Assembly: GCA_018340805.1 (NCBI GenBank)
Contig: JACMZG010000008.1
Location: 15,353,522 to 15,417,521 of the forward strand
Length of the DNA: 64,000 nucleotides
Direction of reading: 5' to 3'
DNA from: Microvelia longipes
Lineage: Eukaryota; Arthropoda; Insecta; Hemiptera; Veliidae
In this document: positions 33,930 to 44,594 of the stretch, one piece after another
Layout of the letters: every line of letters starts with the position of its first letter
Numbering within the stretch: position 1 is the stretch's first letter
Program-made: the position numbers and the translations under genes
The notes under the pieces: generated by a model
Told to the model about the DNA's origin: nothing
The model's input: the letters and a program-made list of their open reading frames with translations, nothing else
The model's database searches: none

Positions 33930-34973
33930 ATTGTAAAGGAAACTTTTGGTTGTGTAGTTTACTTCAGGTGTCCCATAAAACACCAATTTTTTGCGAAAAA
34001 AAAAAAAAAAAATAGATTGGTATACTTTTTTTAAAGCTTTTTGGGTTCTTGGTACGAATAGTAGACTTTTTGTTTTCCCTTGTAATATATTTCTGTGTAA
34101 GGCTGCTATTTTTGGGAATGAGTGTCCAAAATGTAAAAATATGGGACCTTTTACTTAAATAATTAAGTAAATTAAGTAAAAAATAAATTAAAACCTTTTA
34201 ACTTATCATTTTAGCTTAAGAATTGACATTAGAAAAAAATCCCTTATTTTAGACTTAAGATTATTAATAATTTATTATATTTTTCCTTTTAAAACATTCA
34301 GTGTTTTATTTAAAGCCCTTAATCTAGCATTATAAGACAAAAACATGCAAAGGACTAAATTTTTTATCCGTCTCTACGACCCGAAAAGCTTAATTAAAGT
34401 ATACTTCTAATTTACATTTTTTTTATTTTTTCGCCAAATCCGGTGTTGCATGAGAAACCCGAAGTTAACCACACAACCAAAATTAAGTTCCCTTTTTACG
34501 AAAAAAGGACCATAAGCTCCATTAATTTATCTCTAATGATTCAAAATTTAAAAGGGGGGGAGGGTGGACTTTTGGCCCATCTTGTATTTTTTATCTTAAT
34601 ACTTTATATATTTTTAAATTTATAAAGTAATTATAATATAATATAATTCTGAAAAGCAATTTAATTTTAAAATATGCTCCTATTTTATTTTCATATGTAA
34701 AATAATAATAAGTGCCACACCTCCTTCATTAGCGATTTTTTCCAAAAGACGTTGGCTATAGCATTTATATTGGTTTTATCTATTATACCTGTTTTGATTT
34801 ATACCTGCAGTGCGTATACCGTTTGACGATGTGATCATCGTCAAACGTTTGAGTTTGTTTTTACTGAAAATGGTGATTTGGGTTTTATAATTATTATAAA
34901 TATTGTGATTCCACTGTTTCTAACAAGTTTGACGTCAATGCTTCATCATCTCCGATAATAGCATTGTAATATT
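33930..34973. other. AT-rich intergenic sequence with a short hairpin
   Basis: There is an A18-type run near 34000 and a G8 tract near 34555. The only structured piece is the perfect hairpin at 34820-34847. No gene is supported. Confidence 0.45.
34820..34847. repeat. Perfect 12-bp-arm hairpin
   Basis: CGTTTGACGATG is separated from its exact complement CATCGTCAAACG by TGAT. The isolated hairpin has no second copy here. It is too short to be a precursor microRNA. Confidence 0.85.
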
Positions 34974-35690
34974 TTTACTTTTCTTCGTGTTCATCGTAGG
35001 TATATAGGAAATGTTTTGTGTTTGCAAACATCTCCGAAACCGGGTTGACTCTGGAATTATACGTTTCAGATCTTTTCAGAAAACTTCGTGAAGTTCTCTC
35101 AAAGCTTTCTGTCTGTATGTATGTGTGCTTGTTATCATTGTATCTCCCAGTATATTTACGCTAGAGTTGAAACTTTGTTTAAAAATCAGTCTATAGGTGT
35201 AGTCTTGCTGTCCTGAAATTATGACGGGATATGATTATGATTTTTATGACGTCATTAACTCGCAATAATGGCGCTGCAAAACTTTCAAAAAATCATGAAT
35301 CAATGATGCGATCGGATTGAAATTTTGTACGCATGAAGCCATGTAAAGACTAACATATGTGCCAAGTTATATATGATTATCAGAATTAATTCAAATTTAA
35401 TCGAATGAATTGTGTACGTTTTTTTAAAAAAATTGTGAAAATCGGAATAAAATTCAGTTGAAATTTTGTATCTTTACGTGATAAATGTGTACAACAATTT
35501 GTATTTTATATTATATATATATATATATATTATATATATTTATATTATAATATTATTATCTTGTATAAAAGTTAAGCAGCATCGAGCATGGTCAGTGCCT
35601 GAATGATGTATTTACTATCTCAGGACGAGCAATGCGAGTCCGAAATAGGGAGGATGAGCGTAGCGGATTCGATGTGATGAGAAAAAGTTA
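34974..35690 (+). mobile_element. 5S-fragment repeat, copy 3
   Basis: The 5' blocks are present (CATCGTAGGTATATAGGAAA, GGAATTATACGTTTCAG, TGTTATCATTGTATCTCCCAG, GACGTCATTAACTCGCAATA). The 5S-like segment at 35566-35615 keeps AAAAGTTAAGCAGCATCGAG and ATGGTCAGTGCCTG but lost the following dozen bases. The hairpin GGACGAGCAATGCGAGTCC (35623-35641) has a changed loop but intact arms. The 3' end is missing, with no T-run. A (TA)n tract at 35509-35560 sits inside it. Confidence 0.85.
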
Positions 35691-36236
35691 GTCCTTCACA
35701 TCTATCCCCGGGATTTAGCAGATAACTTATAGGTCGTAGATCATTCGTCTACTTAGATATGTAAACAGTAAGCTCTCATGGACTATACATTTCATACATC
35801 GTCATTGTTTTGATCAACTTCTCAGGGAAATCAGTTCAAAATTATCTCTTTTGATTGATCAATTAAGTCAGGGAGATTATTATTTACATAAGTTCATATT
35901 AAAGGTGGGTGTACTTTACTTGTCCGTCCCAGATAAAATAAGGAGGATATTTCTTACTTTTATAAGAGTCTTTTGTGATAAAATTAAAAAGTCTTGCGGT
36001 ATTAATTATTATTTTAGCAGAACACATTCAGTTTTTGAATTATTGTAACAAATTACTTACTTTAATTTAATTTAATTTACTTGTGTTATCGTTAATTGAG
36101 ACTGATTATTTTTAATTAGATTTAAATAAGCAGATATAAAATCATTTCATTTTTCCTGTCAGACTAGAAACTCCTCTTTGCTTGTTAGAGTTGGATGTAA
36201 ACATATTCATTAAATGTATCATATTCATTTTGGCAG
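35691..36236. other. AT-rich intergenic sequence
   Basis: There is no convincing feature here apart from the acceptor-like TTCATTTTGGCAG at its right edge. Confidence 0.45.
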
Positions 36237-36360
36237 AGAACTCTGCTTTCTGGAACTGGAATATTATTACTGAGACACGTAACTCAAATTCTAAATATGG
36301 AAACACTATGTTCAGACCGATCTTCTTTACCTGAAGAATATGGACGTATTCCAGAATTTT
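36237..36360 (+). CDS. Candidate exon, unknown gene, phase uncertain
   Basis: It follows an acceptor-like ATTCATTTTGGCAG. Two frames look protein-like. In phase 0 it reads through ATG at 36297 as METLCSDRSSLPEEYGRIPE and stays open for over 80 codons from the acceptor. In the phase that would join exon 1 of the Cys-cluster gene it reads ENSAFWNWNIITETRNSN and stops at 36332. Neither is recognised. It could be an alternative last exon of that gene, an exon of another gene or chance. Confidence 0.22.
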
Positions 36361-36577
36361 TACCCTTTGATATTATAAGTTGTATTTTTTGTAAATATCA
36401 GTGTTCCAACTTCTTCGTTTTATCACATTATTTCATTTATGATGATTTTTATTATAATCTCATAACTTTTATTTTATTATTTCTATTATTTTAGCGAGAA
36501 TTACCGAATAAATAAATGAGCTGATGAGAGTAAGGCCATTGAGAAAGGAGGTGTTTTTTAAAAGAGGTGTGTGTAAT

Positions 36578-36589
36578 ATATATATATAT

Positions 36590-36638
<49 letters not shown>

Positions 36639-36700
36639 TATATATATATTATATTATATTATATATAATATATATTAATATATATATATATCTATATAAT
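36578..36700. repeat. (TA)n microsatellite
   Basis: Impure TA repeat with TTA breaks abuts the Tigger remnant on its right. Confidence 0.95.
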
Positions 36701-36711
36701 ATAAAAAACGA

Positions 36712-37500
36712 CTTCTATACAACGAAGTCTCTAAGTAACGAATTTTTTTACGTTCCCTTGAATTTTGTGTTTAAAAGTGTTTCTATTTAACGAAAAAAAC
36801 TTATATAACTAACAAAATTTCCAGAAATAAAAGATAAAGCCAAGACGCAACTTTCAGGAATTGACCAATAGCATTCTGATTTCTGTAATTTCCCAGAACA
36901 ATTATTTATTGATTCTCGCCCTGCCTTATTTAATTTTGCGAACTCTTTCTTTACAATTTTCTATGAAATTATGATTAACACAGCATAGAAAAAAAATCTT
37001 TCAGTTTTATTTGGTATTCGGTCTGACCAGTTCGTTTGTGAAACTTTTTGTTTGTTTGTAAATCGAGTTTATTAAAATGTCATACGGAAATCGCTGTCCC
37101 TTTCTGAAAAGTCAATTTATTTAAAAGATTCTGACGATGGACGTCAAAAAACAAAGACTTGTCTCTGAAGTATAAAATCGCTCTAGTTCTATATCAACAA
37201 TTTTAAAAAATCGGGAATCTATACTTAGGTTATACGAAACGAGTGGCGATTTAAAAAACAGTTATCGAGTATTCAAGTATGAAGATATTGATGACGCAAT
37301 TTTCACAGTGGTGTGACAAGTTAAGGGACAAAAATATGCTGTGACAGGACCGCTAATAAAAAGGAAAAGCTGCTGATATGCAACTGCGAGGTTATTATCA
37401 TCTAATATATCCATGTAATATCATTAATAGTACAGAGTTATTTATTTTTTTTAATTTCTATACAACAAGCTTTCTATATAACGAATTTTTTTAGGCAACG
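36712..37500 (+). mobile_element. Tigger/pogo-like remnant
   Basis: The block contains a transposase N-terminal relic (37077-37391). It is bracketed by similar AT-rich pieces with CTATACAAC and AACGAATTTTTTTA at 36714-36750 and 37458-37492. These two pieces are in the same orientation, not inverted as intact Tigger ends should be. The copy is therefore rearranged, or one piece is a subterminal repeat. The catalytic DDE part of the transposase is absent. Confidence 0.6.
37077..37391 (+). pseudogene. Tigger transposase N-terminus, dead
   Basis: The frame from ATG 37077 shows the two DNA-binding domains of Tigger/CENP-B-type transposases in order. A CENP-B-like helix-turn-helix ends in SSSISTILKNRESILRLYE. 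A Tc5-type HTH then shows DLKNSYRVFKYEDIDDAIFT followed by GQKYAVTGPLIK. The reading is broken by a stop before the first helix end (after QFI), a TAA after LVSEV, a TGA after FTVV (where a Trp is usual) and a one-base shift in the A-run after PLIK. No catalytic domain follows. It is a decayed copy, and the function of the parent protein is cut-and-paste transposition. Confidence 0.75.
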
Positions 37501-38027
37501 AACGCTTCATTAGGCACTTATATTTAAGCTTTTCTTATATTTAAATTTAGCTAAGGTTACCTAAATGTCTATATGCTTTTAATATTTATATTGTTGCATG
37601 TATTGCCTGTAAATGTATTGGCCCTATTATTTGAAACTGGATCCGACTAATTTAGTTACGAAGGTTTCAAAGAAAAACAAGAGGAGTGGATAATAATTTT
37701 ATAACTAATAATACTGAATAAGATACTAATACTGTAAATCGACGAATATAAAATATTGAGTCCTTTAGTGCTTATTCATAACATGGCCGGGGCCGGCATA
37801 GAGATATGTACTAGAGAAGGCATAGCTTATCCCTGAGAGCACAGAGCTCTCAAGGGCTCTGTGTAACCTCATAGGAACCTCCTAAAAGAGTGAGTTAAGG
37901 TTATAATAAATCAATATTTTTCGGTTTTCCGCACATAGTATGTGTTTTGATTTGTATTTTTAACATTCTTCTATGCAGTCACATTAATTTAGTACTGATT
38001 ATTTGATTATACTTTTAACGAAGGTGG
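37501..38027. other. Intergenic sequence
   Basis: The sequence is AT-rich. A G+C-richer scrap at 37785-37870 (ATGGCCGGGGCCGGCATAG) contains a hairpin and might be a fragment of a reverse-transcriptase-element RNase H, but it is too short and broken to assign. Confidence 0.35.
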
Positions 38028-38940
<913 letters not shown>

Positions 38941-39092
38941 TTTTATCGTTTTTTTTACTTATATAGTTTACAACTAGAAAATAATTCTGGCGCGGTGGTC
39001 CGCATGTCGGGCGAATTTCCTTTGGATGCTCAAACCCAGAGTACCTGGGTTTAGTACAATAATTTTTTATACCTAATATAAGTAACTAAAAT

Positions 39093-39558
39093 AATTCCGG
39101 CCGGTGGTCCGCTGTCGGGCGAATTTCATTTAAATGCGTGTTTCCGTGCTAAACAACCCATTTCTTGCTTAAGTTTGGTTCATGCTTTAGAACCTAAGCA
39201 GTTACTCAATTGTCAAGCACTGCTCGTAACTCATTTTGTCTGTATTTTCCAAAGGAAATGCGCTAAAACCTTTAAAGATAACTGACTAAGCTTAAAGATA
39301 AGTAACTAAGCTTTAAACTAGTGCAAATAATAGTGCGTACTTCTAATTTTAGAGGCATAGTTTTGTACAACAACTGGATAATTATGCGCATTTCCTTTGG
39401 AAAATACAGACAAATGAGTTACGAGCAGTGCTTGACAATGAGTAACTGCTTAGGTTCTAAAGCATGAACCGCAACCTTAAGCAAGAAATGGGTTGTTTAG
39501 CACGGAAACACGCATTCTAAATGAAATTCGCCCGACAGCGGACCACCGCGCCGGAATT
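39093..39558. mobile_element. Palindromic MITE, 466 bp
   Basis: It begins AATTCCGGCCGGTGGTCCGC and ends with the near-complement. The arms run about 170 bp in the same block order as 16198-16660. The centre has CTTCTAATTTTAGAGGCATAG. It has no coding frame. It is nested inside inverted SINE-like arms that share its first ~45 bases. Confidence 0.88.
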
Positions 39559-39730
39559 ATTTATTTAGTAGTTGTAAACTTATATAATGTAAAAAGCACG
39601 GAAACACGCATCCAAAGGAAATTTCGCCCGACATGCGGACCACCGCGCCAGAATTATTTTCTAGTTGTAAACTTATATTAGGTAAAAAACGATAAAAAAT
39701 TATTGTCCTACTAGGATTTGAACCCAGGTA

Positions 39731-39806
39731 TCTGGGTTGAGTGCTCGCATCCCAAAGGAATTCGCCGACAATGCGACACCGCGCCAGAATTATTTGATAT
39801 TTAAAA
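39731..39806 (-). mobile_element. Further partial SINE head
   Basis: On the minus strand the module reads AATTCTGGCGCGGTGTCGCA, ATTCCTTTGGGATGCGAGCA and CTCAACCCAGATACCTGGG, running into the B-box at 39712-39730. This shows the full A-box-to-B-box order of the SINE head in one place, about 53 bases apart. Confidence 0.55.
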
Positions 39807-40957
39807 TTGATCAATAGGGGCACCTCTAGTATAATATTTCTATGCGGCTGGTCCAAAGTAGGTTCGGGCCTGCTATGAGCATTCAACTTTTATTTTATCA
39901 ATAATTACATGTATTCTAGGTTAATATATAATTATATGTATAGGTTCTGATTGCTTAGGCGGTAATTGACCTCAAAGTCGATAACTATTTTAATTTTGAC
40001 ATTTACTTTAATCTTGTAATGGGTTTATATTAGTGTTAATTAATGTGCTCTAGTAAATTGTAAATGTTTATGACAACCTAAGTGTTTGTTCGTCAGTACA
40101 TCTTTCTTTCCTTCATACAATTACTGATTTCTCTGAAATGTCACTTCCTTCATCTAATGTTCTAATTGTGTTTATTTCTACTTTAAAATATTTAGTAAAG
40201 TAGGTCAAAACAACTATTTTTATTGATAGATAAATAGACGTGGGGATCTTGTCGACAGGATCAACAGGTAGTTCACTACGAAGTCTCTTCTGATGCTGTA
40301 AATTCACTTTCATTGTTTTTTAATGTTATAAGGTGCTTCATCAGCCACTTTCTCTCCTCCTATATTTTCTTTCTATGTATTTTTAACAAGACTCTTTCAA
40401 CATCCATTTAAATTTGAATTCTGATTTATTACATCGAGTTAAACGGTTTGGGTGTGTTTTAATTTCTTTTCCCTTCTGTCTTTTACATTTGCATTTGTTA
40501 AGTTTAGTGTAGAATGATTATTATTTACATCAATACCAACGATTAAATCAACTTGCCATGTATGCTATATTTATTTGTATGTGATTTCTTTGTTCTAGAT
40601 TTGATTCCGCATTTAACCAAAGTAAATAATAATCAGAGTTTAGTCAGCATATTTAATATGCTTGTACTGACACTCCATAGCTATGGAAATAGCATCATAA
40701 ATAATTCTAAGACGTAAAACCCCCCTAGCTTTAAATTACCCCTCTCCCTCTTCAAAAAAGTAGATTGCCTTTTTTTCAATTTTATTTCTCTTTTATTAGG
40801 TTTATTTAGCAAACAAAAGTGATCAATTGTAATAGTCTACCTTTTTGGATTAAATTTACCTAGAAGTTAAATAGGAAGATAAGTAATATTTTGTAAACAG
40901 TGATAACGAAATGTAAGTTAGATTACATCTTGTTTAAAAGTACAGTGTTATGTATGT
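39807..40957. other. AT-rich intergenic sequence
   Basis: I see no gene or repeat worth naming. Confidence 0.5.
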
Positions 40958-40985
40958 GTATATATATTATATATATATATATAAT

Positions 40986-41024
<39 letters not shown>

Positions 41025-41025
41025 T
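40958..41025. repeat. (TA)n microsatellite
   Basis: TA repeat with ATTATA breaks. Confidence 0.95.
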
Positions 41026-41536
41026 TATGTAAAGAAGAAATAATTTTCCTAAAAACAAAAAATTTGTGATTGATGTAAATTTTATGATTAACCTTTTTTA
41101 TTTTTTATTTATTTTTCATTTTGTTATAATTTTTATAACACTGTTTTTTTCACTTTTAATTAAGTATATTAACTCATTATGTTGTTTTAATTGATATTTT
41201 CTTGCTTGTATGAGCAATACAAACTCTTCAAGTGTCTTTGCATTACAATAATTTAATAATATAGCGCTGATAATGACTCGCTCTTGAATTGTTTTGTTTA
41301 GTCTAACTCACGATACCCGGTATAAATTATTATTATAAAATTTCTTGTTAGTCGTGTAAATATGAAATAAGTTACTCTTTTAGTGTTAATTAACTATTAT
41401 TTGCTCGACATCGACTAGACTATTTGTTTTTTCATAATTTGAATATTTTTTTGTTGTTCTTAGCAGTGTAATATTATAGTTGATCTTTATATCTATTCTC
41501 CTCTTATATATTTATAATAAAATTATTTCTTTTTTT
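41026..41536. other. AT-rich intergenic sequence
   Basis: Nothing is recognised here. Confidence 0.5.
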
Positions 41537-42350
41537 AATTTTCCTCATTTATACCGTAGGTATATAGAAAAAATATTGTGTTTTCCAAAAAATCCGAAAC
41601 CGGGATTTCAACGGAATTATCCGTTTTAGGCGTTTTGAAGGCCTCCTGAGGGTTTTTCTCAAAGTTCTCTGTCTGTATGTGTGTGTGTCTGTTATCATCG
41701 TAGCTCCCAGTGCATTTATGCTAGAGAATTGATACGTTGTACCAAAATCAGTCTACCGCTGTTGTTGTGCTATTCGGAAAATATTTTTTTTGTCATTAAT
41801 CCACAATAAGAACTCAGCAAAAATTTCAAAAAATTATAATACACGGATAAATCATACAATCCGATTGAAATTTTGCACGCACGTAGCCATGTTTAAGACT
41901 AAAATATGTACTGAGTTTCATCTCTTTATCAGCATTAGTTTAATTTTTATCAAATGATTTGTATACGTTTTTTAAAAAAAAATGGAAAAATTCGGAAAAT
42001 AATACTATTGAGTTGAATTTTGACGTAATAAATAAGTGTACTAAGTTTCCTTATAGTACGACAAGTATTATAAGTTTGTTGGATCATAAAAGTCATGCAG
42101 CATTGAGCGTGGTCAGTGCCTGGATAAATGACTACTGGGAATGAAACGAACGTATTTACTATCTGAGGACGAGCGAAGCGAGTCCGAAGACGTGTTTTTG
42201 TATAAATTTAACGACTTGTATTTCTGAGGACAGCAAAGCGAGTCCGAAGCTGGAAGGATGAGCATAACTAATTCGATGTGATGAGGAAAAGTTCCAAAGT
42301 ACCCCCGTGCCCGGGTACTTTTTTTTAAAAACGTACCCCGTACGATTTTT
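41537..42350 (+). mobile_element. 5S-fragment repeat, copy 4
   Basis: This is the best-preserved copy. Blocks include CCTCATTTATACCGTAGGTA, GGAATTATCCGTTTTAGG, a TGTGTGTGTCTGTTATCATC block, CAGTCTACCGCTGTTGTTGT, a GCACGCACGTAGCCATG block and TCATCTCTTTATCAGCATTA. The 5S-like segment 42086-42145 has AAAAGTCATGCAGCATTGAG, GTGGTCAGTGCCTGGAT and TGACTACTGGGAAT. The hairpin GGACGAGCGAAGCGAGTCC is at 42167-42185. A partly duplicated module repeats GAGGACAGCAAAGCGAGTCC at about 42227. T8 ends the unit at 42319-42326. Confidence 0.9.
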
Positions 42351-44069
42351 TAAATTAATTTATCTATGAATATTATAATACATAATAGTTTAAGAACGCA
42401 ATTTAATGTGATATATTGTAATATAAGTGATGTTGATTATTTTTTTACTCATAATATTATTGAAAATTAGCGTTTAAAGTCCTAACGATATTAATGCCGT
42501 CGGGCTTCAGAGATAGGTTATATTGTGTTACTTCTGTGCTTTGATTTCATTACATAAAATGTTCCGAAACCTCGGGTTAAACATACAAATCGATTGTACA
42601 TGTTATTCATTATGCTGCAATAGTAACGGTAAATTATAGGTTATTATTATGTTAATTATTATGTTAAGGTTTTAGATCTCATTCTGACAGTATGTAGAGC
42701 GGACACTACGTTCCATCTTATTTAATTTATATTTTATATTGATCTAGGCAGAATATGGCGAACATTAATGTATTTGTCTTGATCCATTGCATTCAGGAAA
42801 ATTTTATTAATGTAATGACTTAGTGAGTCATAAATACTTTTAGGGACTATGGCAGTTGCAGACATTAATACTGGGATAATGACGGTTTCATTTCCTTATA
42901 TTCTTATTATATTTTTTTTAGTTGTCTGATTCTTTAATTTTTACACATATTATTTACTATAATTTCCTTTCTTATATTTAAAATATAAATTGACTCGATG
43001 ATTTGCGCTTCGAAGCAAACGTCGAGATTGATTGCTGATTGTTTCTATGTATTCCTAAAGCTTGTAAAAATTTCGTATTATAGAATTCTTTGTTCTTAAT
43101 TTTAATTAGTTTGATATTTAATGCTATATAAATATGATGGTAAATCCGTGCTTGAAAATTCAACTTCAATTTAACAGTTTGAAGATATCGAACAGCAAAC
43201 AATTCTTTCCATTTAAATATTAGCTTATTTTGAGTGCCATAAAGCTCAAAGACATAAAAGATTAAATTAAAGTTTTTTTTATTTTAAAAACTGAAAATAG
43301 TTATTTTTTAATTTTTAGATCATTTTAAGTAGCATTTTATAATTTGATATGGATTGCAGTGTGCCTTATTATACCTGCCTGTTGCTAGTACATTTATGGC
43401 AATAGTGTTATATGAGATTATGTGATGATTATTTAACATTTTATTTTAGGTATATCAAGTTAACATATTTGGTTTAATACTGTTAATGCTTAGTTTTGAT
43501 TCCACTTATATTGGCACACTAATGTGTTTCTAGTTTAGCACATTTATATAAGTGTAAATTTTCAAATAAGGTAAAGATATTAGTATGTTATAAACGGTTA
43601 TGTACCTTGGTGAAGTACTCAGTTCAACTCGTGTGCAGTACCATTATTCCTATACTGAATCTACCAGTAGTGATTCCTTGTCGAATTAAGTAATTATGTT
43701 CCACTCCATAGAGCTTTGTACTGAGACGGGAATTAAAATAGTTATTACAGTGAAAGTAAAACACTTAATTTTTATATTCTCTATGTGTACCAAATCTTTG
43801 AATTCATATGATTTTCATTTCAAGACAATTGCTAAACCCTAAAATAAGTGTTATAGAGCGAGCAGCAATGGAGTTCATCGTATTAGAATGAAAGAAAAAT
43901 ATTCTCTCCACTAAGGAATTATTTATTTACCACAAACAGTATCTAATAAACAATTATTATGGTTTAGTAAATAATCAATTACCAATCCTGAAGAATCATT
44001 TATTATTTTTCTCTATTTCAAGTAGATTTCCTCTTATAATTGCTGTTTTATTTTTATTCAATTAAGCAA
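42351..44069. other. AT-rich intergenic sequence
   Basis: No gene or repeat is recognised. Confidence 0.5.
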
Positions 44070-44563
44070 AAAATTAGAATATTCGTAAAACGCGGAAAAA
44101 TTCATTGATCGGTTTGAGATTTGGCACGATTGTAGTTACATATAAGACTAACATACGCGCCAAGTTTCATCTTATTATCAGCATTATTTATTTTCATCGA
44201 ATGACTTGTTGTTTTTTACAAAATTGCAAAAAATCCAGTTATCCAACTAAGCTGAATTTTGGTAAAAAGGATCAAACTTTACGTAATAAATAAGCAGACT
44301 AAGTTTCGTTTTAGTAGGCCAAGTATGTATAATATGGTTTATGTTGAATTATAAAAGTTAAGCAACATCGAGAGAGGTCAGTGCCGGGATGGATGATCAC
44401 TGGGAATAAATCTATTTCCAGTTCTACTTATAAGTGTTGCTGTATAAATTTGGTGCATGTATAATCTGAGAAGGAGTGAAGCTTTTCTGCAGTAGGGGAA
44501 ATGAACGTAGCAAATCATATGTGGCGAGAAAAACTTTCGAGGTACACCGTACCCGATTTTTTC

Positions 44564-44565
<2 letters not shown>
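44070..44565 (+). mobile_element. 5S-fragment repeat, copy 5 (5'-truncated)
   Basis: It starts near AAAACGCGGAAAAATTC and keeps the middle blocks. The 5S-like segment at 44351-44407 has AAAAGTTAAGCAACATCGAG, GGTCAGTGCCGGGATGGATG and TCACTGGGAAT. The hairpin region is degenerate (GGAGTGAAGCTTTTC). It ends at GTACCCGATTTTTT (T6 at 44557-44562), followed by (ATT)n. Confidence 0.85.

Positions 44566-44566
<1 letters not shown>

Positions 44567-44594
<28 letters not shown>
44567..44594. repeat. (ATT)n microsatellite
   Basis: About nine TTA/ATT repeats follow directly after the end of the 5S-fragment copy. The poly-Ile and poly-Asn frames are artefacts. Confidence 0.95.

Noticed and set aside
37785..37870. 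AGAGIEICTREG reading resembling the start of a LINE RNase H
   Set aside because: It is a single short match with stops on both sides, too little to call.
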